From NCBI GenBank assembly GCA_963736235.1, contig CAVTOR010000024.1:68892-132891 (forward strand): a stretch of DNA of 64,000 nucleotides, read 5' to 3'. Every line of letters begins with the position of its first letter. The stretch's first letter is position 1. Shown here in pieces: positions 41,177 to 50,534 of this stretch. Below the pieces are notes generated by a model. It had not been told where the DNA came from. It did no database searches and was given only the letters and a program-made list of their open reading frames with translations. Both the position numbers and the translations under genes were made by a program. This DNA is from CAVORB01 sp963736235 (lineage in GTDB: Bacteria; Pseudomonadota; Gammaproteobacteria; Chromatiales; Chromatiaceae).

Positions 41177-42106
41177 ATGAGCGACGCGAGTTTCGATATC
41201 CCCTTCAAGAGCCCAGCTCTGCCGCAGATGTTGACGGGCGACACCCGGTTCAAGTTCAGCTGCTACAAAGGCATCTCCTGCTTCAACGCCTGTTGCAAGC
41301 AGGCCGACGTCACCCTCACCCCCTATGATGTCCTGCGTCTGAAAAAACGCTTCGGCGCGACTTCGGAGGAGTTCCTCAAGCAATACACGGTTCCCTTCCA
41401 GATGGATGCCGACGGCGTTCCGGGGCTCAAGATGCGCACCGACAACGATGGCACATGCGTGATGCTGGACGGGGAGAACGGCTGTAGCGTCTACGAGGAC
41501 CGCCCCACCGTCTGCCGCTATTACCCGGTTGCCCTGCTGAATATGCGCAAAAAGGACGCGTCCCAGGCCGAAGAGAACTACTCCATGGTCGTGGAGGATC
41601 ACTGCAAGGGGCATCTCGAGGACCGCGAGATCAGTATTGATGACTATCGAGCGGAGCAGGGGGTGAAGGAGTACGACGACCGCAACCGCGACTGGTACCG
41701 GCTGATCCTCAAGAAAAAGTCCGCCGGCCCCGGTGTTGGGCGCCCCTCCGAAATGAGCCTGCAGATGTTCTTCATGGCGTCCTACAATCTGGACATGTTC
41801 CGCCGGTTCGTCCTGAGCGAGAACTTCCGCCGCACCTACAAGCTAAACGAGACCTTCTACGAGGCGGTGGCGAAGGACGACCTGATCTTGATGGACTTCG
41901 CCTTCCAGTTCTTGCGCCAGGTGTTGTTCGCCGAGAAGACCATCGAGGAGGCGGAGAACGCTTGGGGGCAGCGGGTCCAGGAGCGCAAGGAGGTGTGGGA
42001 GCTGCGAACCCAGGCGGAGTTGGCGAACAAGAAGAAGGCAGAGGACGACAAATATCGCATCGACGCCCAGTGCGGCGACGAGTCCTGCGGCGACAAACTT
42101 GGCTGA
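41177..42106 (+). CDS. YkgJ-family cysteine-cluster protein
   Basis: A 309-aa protein with a clustered-cysteine metal site: SCYKGISCFNACCKQADV, then GCSVYEDRPTVCRYYPVAL, typical of the YkgJ/CxxCxxCC family, thought to bind an Fe-S cluster or zinc. A His/Cys pair follows in VVEDHCKGH. The C-terminal half is helical and charged; the last residues CGDESCGDKLG add two Cys. ATG 41177 starts the recognisable region. It follows aprBA on the same strand but beyond a strong terminator, so it is probably transcribed separately. Confidence 0.78.
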   Translation: MSDASFDIPFKSPALPQMLTGDTRFKFSCYKGISCFNACCKQADVTLTPYDVLRLKKRFGATSEEFLKQYTVPFQMDADGVPGLKMRTDNDGTCVMLDGENGCSVYEDRPTVCRYYPVALLNMRKKDASQAEENYSMVVEDHCKGHLEDREISIDDYRAEQGVKEYDDRNRDWYRLILKKKSAGPGVGRPSEMSLQMFFMASYNLDMFRRFVLSENFRRTYKLNETFYEAVAKDDLILMDFAFQFLRQVLFAEKTIEEAENAWGQRVQERKEVWELRTQAELANKKKAEDDKYRIDAQCGDESCGDKLG

Positions 42107-42291
42107 CGTTCGCTGGACCTTTGCCGAAGATGCAGCTGCGTTAGCACCGGCTCCGGTCCGCACCATGCCAGGTCCAGGCGGTGGCGCGGGGATAGGCGTT
42201 CGCGAACGTTCGCGTTTTCTCCGGCCGCGTAGGTCACTGACTGTAGAATGATCGGGCAATGCTGCCCGTCGAACCGGAGGGGATCGTTTCC

Positions 42292-42798
42292 ATGGTCGAT
42301 GGAGCCAAAAAAGACCAGCAATCGGCGACCGCCGAAGGCCAGTTGACGCATGATTTGCTGGACGGCGTGCGTCTCAAAGAAATCCCGAACCTCATCACCC
42401 GCAACGGCATCACGACCGAGCTGTACCGGCCCGAGTGGCGGGTCGGGCCGGATCAGGTACGGCATATGATCCACGTCATCCTGCGCGGTGATGCCTTGTC
42501 CGCCTGGCATATGCACGAGAAGCAGACCGATACCTTTTTCGTAACGGACGGCACCATCAAGGTCATCCTTTTCGACGACCGTCCCGGTTCTCCCACACAG
42601 GGGAGAGGAAATGTGTTTCACCTCAGCCGCATGCGGCCGACACTGGTCACCGTCGCGCCAGGGATCTGGCATGGCTTGAAAAATCTGGAGAAAACGCAGA
42701 GTAGTTTCATCAACTACTTCGACCGGCCATACGATTACGCCGACCCGGATGAGTGGAGGTTGCCGCCGGATACCGAGAAGATCCCGTTCCGGTTCTGA
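42292..42798 (+). CDS. RmlC-like cupin (dTDP-4-dehydrorhamnose 3,5-epimerase-related)
   Basis: A 168-aa cupin resembling sugar-nucleotide epimerase relatives: ITTELYRPEW, then VILRGDALSAWHMHEKQTDT with two His in the metal or substrate pocket, DGTIKVILFDDR and VTVAPGIWHGLKNL. Start ATG 42292 has GGAGGGG nine bases upstream. An exact substrate cannot be given. It begins a three-gene group with an HpcH/HpaI-type protein and a glycosyltransferase-like protein, suggesting a sugar or surface-polymer role. Confidence 0.7.
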   Translation: MVDGAKKDQQSATAEGQLTHDLLDGVRLKEIPNLITRNGITTELYRPEWRVGPDQVRHMIHVILRGDALSAWHMHEKQTDTFFVTDGTIKVILFDDRPGSPTQGRGNVFHLSRMRPTLVTVAPGIWHGLKNLEKTQSSFINYFDRPYDYADPDEWRLPPDTEKIPFRF

Positions 42799-42863
42799 CC
42801 AGACAACATGGCTTGCTCTGTTTCGAGCGAAATCTTGAATCGTTGCGATGTGCGGTGCGGCCG

Positions 42864-43676
42864 ATGAGCTACGGTAGTGAGTTTGTTCTTACGCTCTTTA
42901 CGAATGATCCCGGGTTGGCGAGAGCCGGAAACGACGCGGGTATCGATCGCATCGGGCTCGACCTGGAGACCATCGGGAAGCAAAAGCGCCAGGACCCGAC
43001 TAAGGCGTGGATCTCGGACCACGAGATCCACCAGCTCCAGGAGATCAGGGAGGTGCTGACCGGGTCCGCGTTGTTCACGCGGACCAACCCGATCCACGCG
43101 AACTCCCGGGACGAGATCGACCGGCTGATCGATCAGGGCGTGCAGGTGCTGATGCTGCCCATGTTTCGGACGATCAAGGAGGCCGCGACCTTCGTCGACC
43201 TGGTGGATGGTCGCGCCACCGTCTCGCTCTTGGTCGAAACCGCGTCTGCCGCCATGCGGCTCCGCGAGATCGTCAAGCTCCCAGGCGTCGACGAGGTGCA
43301 CTTCGGACTCAACGACATGTACCTAGACATGAATCTGTCCAACCATTTCGAGGTGTTGGCGTCCGGGCTACTGGACATGCTCGCGGATACCGTGTCGTCC
43401 GCGGGCATACCCTTTGGCTTCGCCGGCATCGGGAGGGTTGAGGACCAGCGGCTTCCGATGCCGCCGGGTCTGATCTACGCGCAGTATCCACGTCTGGGCG
43501 CGACGCGCGCCCTGGTTGCTCGCGTGTTCTACTCCCCCGATTACCGTGAGATCGACCTTACGCGGGAGATCGGCGCCGCGCGGGATGCGTTGGACCGATG
43601 GCGGGAGGCTGGTAAACAGGAGCAGGAGTCGGCCTTGGAATCACTGCGCCGCAAGGTCAGCGACTGGGTCGCTTGA
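42864..43676 (+). CDS. HpcH/HpaI aldolase/citrate-lyase-type protein
   Basis: A 270-aa TIM-barrel protein. The metal-binding Glu and Asp of the family appear to be present in SLLVETASAAMRL and EVHFGLNDMYLDM. DRIGLDLETIGKQKRQ and VLMLPMFRTIKEA complete the barrel. Members cleave or condense pyruvate- or acyl-CoA-derived carbon bonds; in polysaccharide loci they occur as uncharacterised aldolases. ATG 42864 chosen. It lies 65 bp after the cupin gene, same strand. Confidence 0.75.
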   Translation: MSYGSEFVLTLFTNDPGLARAGNDAGIDRIGLDLETIGKQKRQDPTKAWISDHEIHQLQEIREVLTGSALFTRTNPIHANSRDEIDRLIDQGVQVLMLPMFRTIKEAATFVDLVDGRATVSLLVETASAAMRLREIVKLPGVDEVHFGLNDMYLDMNLSNHFEVLASGLLDMLADTVSSAGIPFGFAGIGRVEDQRLPMPPGLIYAQYPRLGATRALVARVFYSPDYREIDLTREIGAARDALDRWREAGKQEQESALESLRRKVSDWVA

Positions 43677-43800
43677 CGCGTTCCTGTGCTCGATCGTGTG
43701 GGAAACGCGGATCGATTCCGTGTGTGCCGAAGTCGCGCTGATCTCGACCAGGATGGCGGATCATCGACGTCTACCAAATCCTTTGCCTGTCTGAGTCTCA

Positions 43801-44955
43801 ATGAGCGGTTCTAGTCTCGTCTTCTACGACACCTCGAGCGCGTACTACTCGGGCTATTACCTGACCGGTTTCCGCGCGATCAGCACTGAGCGGGACTTAC
43901 GGGTTCGCGTCTCGAACCCGCTGCCCCCCCGCCTGGCGCCGGCGGTCAGGGACGCCGAGTGGCAGCATCTGCTGTTCGCCATGGCGCTGTTCAGACTCCG
44001 GGTCGGGGACAGGGAATGGTTCTTCTGCATCGACGCCCACGACTCCAATGCGTTGGACGCTCCCGGCAGGCCTGGAGGCTACCACCTGCCGCTGCTTCGA
44101 TCCGTGGATGCCTGGTTCAAGGTGAACTACAACCCCGAGGTGGTCGAACGCACCCCGGAGCTGAGGCCTCATCGGGACAAGATCCACGGCATTGCTCAGT
44201 TCTTCCCGATCCGTCCGGCAATGAGGTTCGCGCTGTGCCGCAGGCTGGTGTTGCCGACGACGCTGTTCGGATTCCGGCCGGGCCTGGATCACAAGCAGCC
44301 CTACTTTGGGGCGATGGCCGATGCGAGAAAACGTTTGGCAGAGCTCCGCAATTTCCCTGCTTTCAGCGAAATCATCGGTTGTCGAGGCATCCCCAAGGAC
44401 ATCGATATCTTCTTTGTGACCAGCTATCGCGGAAACACCCGCCACGACAAGGAGATGGCGCAGCGCTTTCGGCTGATCAGAAGGCTTCTCGCCACGCGGG
44501 GTCTCAGAGTCGCTGCGGGCTTTACCAGCTTCAGCGATTTGCCGGCCAAGTATGCGGGCGTCCACCACCCGCGTCTCGATCGGGAGGAATACACCCGCAC
44601 CCTGGCGAGATCCAGAGTGGTCGTTTACACGCAGGGAATGGAGGGCTGCATATCTTCCAAGTTCAGCCTGTCCATGGCGGTCGGGAACGCCGTGGTCGGC
44701 GAGCCCCTGTTGAACAACCCCGGCCTGGTGGGAGAGAATCCCCACCTCGCGGAACAGTTCGCTTGGGACGATGCGGTCGAGATCGCCGAGCGAGCCGTCG
44801 ATCTTGCGAGCCGGCAACCCGAGAAGGCGAGCGGGCTGGGTGCCCTGAACGCGGCCATGTTCGACCGCCAGATGGCACCGCGGGCCGTCGCCGACTATGT
44901 CCTGCGCACCCTGACGGCGCAACGGATGTCGCGGCCCGGAGAACCACTGGGATGA
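43801..44955 (+). CDS. Glycosyltransferase-like protein of unknown specificity
   Basis: A 384-aa soluble protein. The C-terminal part (IDIFFVTSYRGNTRHDKEMAQRF-like opening, then RSRVVVYTQGMEGCISSKFSLSMAVG and EPLLNNPGL) has the rhythm of a GT-B nucleotide-sugar-binding domain, where a G-x-E-G-x-x-S/K-type loop contacts the donor. The N-terminus (VFYDTSSAYYSGYYLTGF) is unfamiliar. I cannot place it in a numbered GT family. The ATG overlaps no neighbour, 124 bp after the HpcH/HpaI gene. The assignment is tentative. Confidence 0.45.
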   Translation: MSGSSLVFYDTSSAYYSGYYLTGFRAISTERDLRVRVSNPLPPRLAPAVRDAEWQHLLFAMALFRLRVGDREWFFCIDAHDSNALDAPGRPGGYHLPLLRSVDAWFKVNYNPEVVERTPELRPHRDKIHGIAQFFPIRPAMRFALCRRLVLPTTLFGFRPGLDHKQPYFGAMADARKRLAELRNFPAFSEIIGCRGIPKDIDIFFVTSYRGNTRHDKEMAQRFRLIRRLLATRGLRVAAGFTSFSDLPAKYAGVHHPRLDREEYTRTLARSRVVVYTQGMEGCISSKFSLSMAVGNAVVGEPLLNNPGLVGENPHLAEQFAWDDAVEIAERAVDLASRQPEKASGLGALNAAMFDRQMAPRAVADYVLRTLTAQRMSRPGEPLG

Positions 44956-45190
44956 GGATCTGCGACCGCGCGTTGCTCCCGACGGCGACCTGATACGAGA
45001 TGTTTGCGGGCGCCGCCCACGATTGGGGCTGACGCCGACGCCGTCTTTGGCCCTCTCAGCCGCGCTGTTTTTCAGCTGGTTCTTGCGACCAAAAGGGCTT
45101 CCACGTCGCGATCCAGCACGACATACCCGGGCGCTCATCGATTGCACTCGTCTGCGAGCAGTCTCGTCCCATACGCACCTGGAGACGGCC

Positions 45191-46369
45191 ATGGTCGACC
45201 AGTCCCCTAGGCGGGAGATTAAGATAAGGATCACGAAACCCGAGCCTGAAGGCGAGTCGAAACCCGAGTACGTGTACCACTGGGATCGCATCATCGGCGC
45301 GGTGGCCGCGCTTGTTCTGGTGCTCGGTCTGATTGGCTATGGCCTCCATGCCTGGTTGCAGCCGTCGATCCCGCTGGCCGGTCCGGAGGTTGGAGATCAG
45401 CGGAAGCAGGCTGGCGCTGGCGCCGTGCCCGACAAACAATCCCCCGCCACACAACGCGCAGAACAGATAACGGAGCTCGGGCCCATATCCACATCGGCGC
45501 CGCGCGGTGGCGTCGAGGCAGACGGAGTAGTCGGCGCGGATGCGCTCGCGACCATCCCTGAGTCCCCCGAGATGGAATCGGGTGACGCGCAGCCACGGGT
45601 TCAACCCGAATCGGAAGACGAAGGCCTTCAACCGCCGTTAACGGGGGCGACCGATGACGTCGGTCAGGCGGTCGCCGGCGAGCGCGACGACCTGCCGGCG
45701 GAGATGCAAGCGCCGATCGGCGCTCAACCTTCCCCGCGCGACGAGATTCTCGAGTCTGCGTCGATGCAACTTCCCCTGCCGGCGGATGACCGCGAGGCGG
45801 AAGCCGGATCGGCGCTTGCCACGATGGCGGATGAGGAGCCGCGGCAGGCCGCCGAGTCCATGCTGGCGCGCGAGACGCGTCCCGAACCGCCTTCCCCCGA
45901 CGCCTCGATGGCTCCGGTCGAGCTGCGGGAGGAGGAACCTGCCCCCGATACCGTGGCGGACCGAACCGCCCAGGCGGTCAACAGCTCCGACGAAGAGGGC
46001 AATCGAGGCCGTTTTCGCGCAGCCAGAAGCGACATCGCTTCCCCGTGGGTCAAGCGGTTCGTGCTGGCCCGATCGGTCGAGGGCAACGAGCCGAGGGGTG
46101 GCCTTGATGACATCACGCCGGACGCCAAAGGCGTTGTCGAAGTATCCTCCTTCAGCGAGGTGACGGGTCTGGAGGGGAAGGTCCTCGAATACCGCTGGTT
46201 GCACGAGGGCGAGCGGGTGCTGCGCATCCGCGTGCCGGTCGGCGCCGAGCGTTGGCGCAGCCACGCTAGCAAACGGCTCTACCCGAGCATGAAAGGCGAT
46301 TGGCGGGTGGAGCTGCGCGACGCGAAGGGAAACCTGCTAGCAAGCGCCGAGTTCGTGTACCAGCCCTGA
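45191..46369 (+). CDS. Membrane-anchored DUF2914 protein
   Basis: A 392-aa protein: a charged cytoplasmic N-terminus, a single membrane helix (IIGAVAALVLVLGLIGYGLHAW, about residues 34-55), a long low-complexity acidic Pro/Glu/Ala region (about 60-275) and a C-terminal DUF2914 domain (FVLARSVEGNEPRGGLDD, VLEYRWLHEGERVLRI, SKRLYPSMKGDWRVELRD). It presumably faces the periplasm. The domain's role is unknown. Convergent with the VWA gene. ATG 45191 puts the helix near the N-terminus; the 235-bp gap upstream shows nothing else. Confidence 0.8.
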   Translation: MVDQSPRREIKIRITKPEPEGESKPEYVYHWDRIIGAVAALVLVLGLIGYGLHAWLQPSIPLAGPEVGDQRKQAGAGAVPDKQSPATQRAEQITELGPISTSAPRGGVEADGVVGADALATIPESPEMESGDAQPRVQPESEDEGLQPPLTGATDDVGQAVAGERDDLPAEMQAPIGAQPSPRDEILESASMQLPLPADDREAEAGSALATMADEEPRQAAESMLARETRPEPPSPDASMAPVELREEEPAPDTVADRTAQAVNSSDEEGNRGRFRAARSDIASPWVKRFVLARSVEGNEPRGGLDDITPDAKGVVEVSSFSEVTGLEGKVLEYRWLHEGERVLRIRVPVGAERWRSHASKRLYPSMKGDWRVELRDAKGNLLASAEFVYQP

Positions 46370-46439
46370 GCCAGGGTTGGGGACATCAGGCCGTGGCCCT
46401 GCCGCACGCGATATCTGCGCTCCGTCCGCTCATTTCGGT

Positions 46440-48578
46440 TCAGGCGGTCAGTCGCCGGTAGATCTCCGAGACCTCGTAGGGCACCTGCTCCACCTCGTCC
46501 ACGATCGTGTAGTTGACCGCCCCGTACATGTGGGGCAGATACTCCTGTCCCTGCTTGTCGATGGTGATGCAGAAGGGGTGGATGCCGCTGCGCTTGGCCT
46601 CGATCAAGGCGCGGCGCGTGTCCTCGATCCCGTACTCGCTGCGGTACTCGTCGCTGTAATCGTCGGGCTTGCCGTCGGAAAGCGTGATCAGGATGCGGGT
46701 CTTGGCCTCGACACCGTTCAGGATCTCCGTCAGATTGCGGATGGCGGCGCCCATGCGCGTGTTGTCCTTGGCCTCGATGCCGGCGATGCGGGCCTTGATG
46801 TCGTCGCCGTAGGCATCCTCGAAACCTTGATGCGATAGGTCTTGCAGCGCTTGCGGGTCATGCCCGAGAAGCCGTAGATGGCGTAGCGATCGCCCAGGGT
46901 TTCCAGTGCCTCGCACAGGAGCAGAAGGGACTCGCGCTCGGCCTTGTTGATCCAGCCCCGGGTGGACCCACTCATGTCCACAATGAACATCACCGCGATG
47001 TTGCGCTCGACCGGGTCCAGCCGGGTGAAGAGGCGCTCGGACATCTCCAGGCCCTGCTGGGCGTCGGCGTGAGCCTCCACCAGCGCGTCGATGTCCACCT
47101 CGTCCCCGTAGGGCTCCTTCTTGAGCCATTTGTCCTCGCCACGCAGCGCCTCGAAGGTTTTGCGCAGCCGCGCGAGGTGCCGAGAGTATCGGTCCATGGT
47201 TTTCCGCACGAAGCCGTCGAATTGAGGCTGTACCGAGAGCTCCCGCATCACGCACCAGTTCTTGCGATAGCTCTGGCGGCGGAAGTCCCACTCCTTGTAG
47301 AGCCGGGCGCCGCGCTCGTGATAGGCGCCGGACCAGACGTCCGCGGCGGCGTCCTCTCCCTCGTCCTCTGCGCCCTTTGGGCTTGTAGGAGCCGTCCCCG
47401 GCGGGAACCAGATAGTCCGGCGGCAGCTCGCCCAGATCGAGCATGATGGAGCTGATGACTCTTCCGACATCCTCCGGCGGGCTCACGGGCTGGTCGTGGA
47501 ACAGGAGCTCGATCTCCATCTCGCCGGGGTGCTCCGCGCTCTCTCGCGTCCGCGCGGAGAAGGGTGTTTCTCGCGCGTCGGGGGCCTTGCGTTCGGTTGC
47601 CGGCTGTTCCGCCTCCAGCTCCCGTTTGTAGCGAACCAGCAGGCTTCGCAGTCCCGCCTTCTCGTCCTCGAGGCGCTCGCGCAGGATCTGCTCGACCTGT
47701 TCGGGAAGCATCTCGCCCTGGTAGCAAAGTGGGTTGGGGACCGGCAGCGAGGACGGCAGCAGCTCGGCCACCAGGGCGAGCGAGTCTTCGACGCGGTTGT
47801 CCCTGCGGCCAAGGCGTTCGCGCCAGGCCTCCCAGTCCGGAGGACACAGGGCTTGACCGGCCAGGCGGTTGAGCTGGGCCATGTCGCGATGGATGCCCGG
47901 CAGCTCTCCCGCGATGCGCGCGTCCAGGCGCAGGGATTCCAGCATGTGGAACAGACGCAGGGCGCGCGTCTCGTTGTCGAACCGGGTCAGTGCCTCGATC
48001 ACGCCTTGCTTCCAGGTGCCGAATCGGGTCTGGGCCCAGATATAGGTCGCGGTGGCCTTGAGGAAGCGGAAGTTGTCCTCGCGGGTTTCGAAACGGGCGG
48101 TGACCTCGGGCAGGAACAGGGTCTCGGTGTCCGTGTACGTTCGCTCGCCCCCTTGCAGCCTGAGCCGGCGCCCCGAGAAGCCGAGGACGACCCGCTCCAG
48201 CACCGGCGAGTAGTCGTCCAGAACCGCCCCGACCTTGGCCTCGCGGGCGCGCGCCAGGAACTTGTCCACGTTGCGGAAGACGTCGACCGCGGCATAGAGG
48301 CCGGAGCGGTCGTAGACGTCGAGACCCTGGATGATCCAGGCCTCGACCTCGTCGTTCTCGAGCTCGCGCATGGCGCGATGGGCGTGGGTCAGGAACTGGT
48401 AGGCGCAGGCGATGTTGTCTTTCTCCAGGGTCTGTACCCAGCGGAGAACGAACTCCTGCTGCGGGCGCGTCAGGCTCGCCAGGGCCTCGGCCGCGGTGCG
48501 CTTGGAGGATGCCTCGGCCCAAAGGATCTCTTCCAACAGGTCTTCGAGGGCGTCGGCGTCGAGAGCAGATGAGGACAT
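46440..48578 (-). CDS. NorD/CbbO-type VWA-domain protein, two frameshifts
   Basis: After joining frames this is a ~700-aa protein with a C-terminal von Willebrand A domain (MIDAS FIVDMSGSTRGW, later LITLSDGKPDDYSDEY), as in NorD and CbbO, which pair with a MoxR-type AAA+ ATPase to activate metalloenzymes. The N-terminal half is helical. Two breaks are seen: near 47375 (KPKG to AEDEGEDAAADVW) and near 46830, where adding one G gives KGFEDAYGDDIKAR. They compensate, so both ends share a frame. No AAA+ partner (CbbQ/NorQ) lies nearby. The target is unknown. Confidence 0.75.
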   Translation of the reverse strand: MSSSALDADALEDLLEEILWAEASSKRTAAEALASLTRPQQEFVLRWVQTLEKDNIACAYQFLTHAHRAMRELENDEVEAWIIQGLDVYDRSGLYAAVDVFRNVDKFLARAREAKVGAVLDDYSPVLERVVLGFSGRRLRLQGGERTYTDTETLFLPEVTARFETREDNFRFLKATATYIWAQTRFGTWKQGVIEALTRFDNETRALRLFHMLESLRLDARIAGELPGIHRDMAQLNRLAGQALCPPDWEAWRERLGRRDNRVEDSLALVAELLPSSLPVPNPLCYQGEMLPEQVEQILRERLEDEKAGLRSLLVRYKRELEAEQPATERKAPDARETPFSARTRESAEHPGEMEIELLFHDQPVSPPEDVGRVISSIMLDLGELPPDYLVPAGDGSYKPKGRRGRGRGRRRGRLVRRLSRARRPALQGVGLPPPELSQELVRDAGALGTASIRRLRAENHGPILSAPRAAAQNLRGAAWRGQMAQEGALRGRGGHRRAGGGSRRRPAGPGDVRAPLHPAGPGRAQHRGDVHCGHEWVHPGLDQQGRARVPSAPVRGTGNPGRSLRHLRLLGHDPQALQDLSHQGFEDAYGDDIKARIAGIEAKDNTRMGAAIRNLTEILNGVEAKTRILITLSDGKPDDYSDEYRSEYGIEDTRRALIEAKRSGIHPFCITIDKQGQEYLPHMYGAVNYTIVDEVEQVPYEVSEIYRRLTA

Positions 48579-48689
48579 AATGGCTTCAGAGAGGTTTAGC
48601 TCTCATCACCATATGGCGTCGCCCGACGCATTTTCCTGTGCGGCGCGGTAGAACCGGCGCTGGGGGCGGAGATTGGCCGTTCCGCGTCG

Positions 48690-49163
48690 CTACCAGGAGG
48701 CGGCCGCTTCGGCGATCCCCTTCAGCATCTCCGCCACCTCGGTCATGACCTTGCTGTCGGCCATCTCTTCCGCGGGCACCGTCCGATGGGCGATAAAGGT
48801 CTTGTCCGGATCATTCGGCAGGGTATAGATCGCGAGGATGAAGGGGCAGTTGACGATGCGGCTGGGGTCTTCCGCGGTCATCTTGCGGGAGAGCACCGCG
48901 CTGCAGAACTCGATGGACTCGGCGCGCCCGTAGATCTGCTCGTCCATCCCCAAGTCCTTGCCGGTGCGCTCGAGCATCTCGCCCATGTGCATGATGTTGT
49001 TGATGTACATGCCACGCTCCAGGATAGCGGTCTTGGCGCCCTCCATCACGGTCTCGAAGCCGCTCTCGCTCTCGTAGACGGCGTAGGCGCCCGCGGCGAA
49101 GGTCGTGGCCGGCAACACGGCAAGGGCGGCGAGGACGAGCAGGAAACGCATAGCGGAGGTCAT
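48690..49163 (-). CDS. Secreted DUF302-family protein
   Basis: A 157-aa protein with a signal peptide (MRFLLVLAALAVLPATTFA) and a DUF302-like core (ESESGFETVMEGAKTAILERGM, AESIEFCSAVLSRKM, ILAIYTLPNDPDKTFIAHRT). The family is found beside sulfur-oxidation and cytochrome genes and has no settled function. ATG 49163 is used; ATG 49151 is possible. Upstream of the VWA gene on the same strand by 111 bp. Confidence 0.78.
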   Translation of the reverse strand: MTSAMRFLLVLAALAVLPATTFAAGAYAVYESESGFETVMEGAKTAILERGMYINNIMHMGEMLERTGKDLGMDEQIYGRAESIEFCSAVLSRKMTAEDPSRIVNCPFILAIYTLPNDPDKTFIAHRTVPAEEMADSKVMTEVAEMLKGIAEAAASW

Positions 49164-49286
49164 GGTCTTGCTCCCGGGCGAGTGGTTTCGAGCCCGAATC
49201 ATAGCATGCCGCCCGCGTAGCGCGGTCGTGCGGCCGTAACATGCCGCAGGCACAATAGGGTAATAATTTGGCAACCTGGCAGACAC

Positions 49287-50459
49287 ATGACGCAGTACAT
49301 CGGAATTCTCACTTCGGGGGGCGACAGCCCGGGTCTCAATGCCGCCATCCGCGGCGTCGGCAAGTCGGCCATTGGCAAGCACGGCATGGAGGTCATCGGT
49401 TTCCGGGATGGCTTTCGCGGGCTCGCCGAGAACCGCTCCGTGCGGCTCGACAGCACCTCGCTCTCGGGAATCCTGACGGTCGGCGGCACCATCCTGGGCA
49501 CCAGCCGGGAGAAGCCGCACCGCATGCTGGTGGGCGGCAAGGAGCAGGACATGACCGACGCCATCGTCGAGAACTACCAGGCCAACCATCTGGACGCGCT
49601 GGTCTGTCTCGGCGGCGGCGGCACGCAAAAGAACGCACTGCGACTCAAGGACAAGGGACTGAATGTCATCACTCTCCCGAAGACCATCGACAACGATGTT
49701 TACGGCACCGACGTCACCTTCGGCTTCGACACCGCCCTCGGCATCGCTACCGAGGCCATCGACCGGCTGCACAGCACCGCTCACAGCCATCACCGCATCA
49801 TCGTGGTGGAGATCATGGGCCATCGGGTGGGCTGGCTCGCCCTCGGCGCGGGCATCGCCGGCGGCGCGGACGTGATCCTGATCCCTGAGATCCCCTACGA
49901 CGTGGAGCAGGTGGCCCAGGCGATCCGTCATCGCGTGCGTTCCGGGCGCAATTTCAGCATTGTCGCCGTGGCCGAGGGCGCGATGTCGGTCGAGGAGGCG
50001 GCGGTCCTGCATGAGGCCGAGGAGCGCAAGGCGCAGGCGGAGGACAAGGATGAGAAGAAGCGCGCCAAGGCCCAGATCAAGGAGGTCGAGGGCAACCGCG
50101 GCAACCATACTTTGAGCCTCGCGCGTCAGCTCGAGGCCCTGACCGGGCTCGAATCGCGCGTCACTATCCTCGGTCATCTGCAGCGTGGCGGCACGCCCTC
50201 CGCGGCGGATCGGCTGCTGGCGACACGCCTGGGAAGCGCCTGCGCGGATTTCATTCGCCAGGACATCTTCGGCGTCATGGTTGCGGCCCGCGGCGAGGGG
50301 GCGGAGGCGGTTGCCCTGGAGCGGGTCGCCGGGCAGCGCAAGCCCATTCCCATGGACCATCCCTGGATCGAGACCGCCCGCAGCGTCGGGTACCAACCTC
50401 GGCGATTGAGCGAGCCTGACTGGACGCTGATTGAGGGTCATCCTGACCAAGATCAGTAA
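49287..50459 (+). CDS. 6-phosphofructokinase, phosphate donor uncertain
   Basis: A 390-aa PfkA-family enzyme: ILTSGGDSPGLNAAIRG, LVCLGGGGTQKNALRL, LPKTIDNDVYGTD, EIMGHRVGWLAL and LGHLQRGGTPSAADR. At the donor-specificity sites it has Gly after GGG (ATP-type) but Lys in PKTIDND (pyrophosphate-type), so the donor cannot be decided by eye. Residues about 240-270 form an inserted Lys/Glu-rich helix (HEAEERKAQAEDKDEKKRAK). It phosphorylates fructose-6-P, or reverses this if pyrophosphate-linked. Starts 123 bp from the divergent DUF302 gene. Confidence 0.88.
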   Translation: MTQYIGILTSGGDSPGLNAAIRGVGKSAIGKHGMEVIGFRDGFRGLAENRSVRLDSTSLSGILTVGGTILGTSREKPHRMLVGGKEQDMTDAIVENYQANHLDALVCLGGGGTQKNALRLKDKGLNVITLPKTIDNDVYGTDVTFGFDTALGIATEAIDRLHSTAHSHHRIIVVEIMGHRVGWLALGAGIAGGADVILIPEIPYDVEQVAQAIRHRVRSGRNFSIVAVAEGAMSVEEAAVLHEAEERKAQAEDKDEKKRAKAQIKEVEGNRGNHTLSLARQLEALTGLESRVTILGHLQRGGTPSAADRLLATRLGSACADFIRQDIFGVMVAARGEGAEAVALERVAGQRKPIPMDHPWIETARSVGYQPRRLSEPDWTLIEGHPDQDQ

Positions 50460-50483
50460 GCTACCCAAGAGGCGATGAATTGA

Positions 50484-50534
50484 TCCCCGGTTTACTAACC
50501 TGGCGCGGCACTTCAGCAATTTGCTGACCGGGGA
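50484..50534. repeat. Nested inverted repeats upstream of the globule-protein gene
   Basis: TCCCCGGT (50484-50491) is the exact complement of ACCGGGGA (50527-50534). Within this, CAGCAA-T-TTGCTG (50514-50526) is a perfect palindrome with one central base that overlaps the proposed -35 element. It could be an operator, or the pfk transcript end. Confidence 0.45.
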
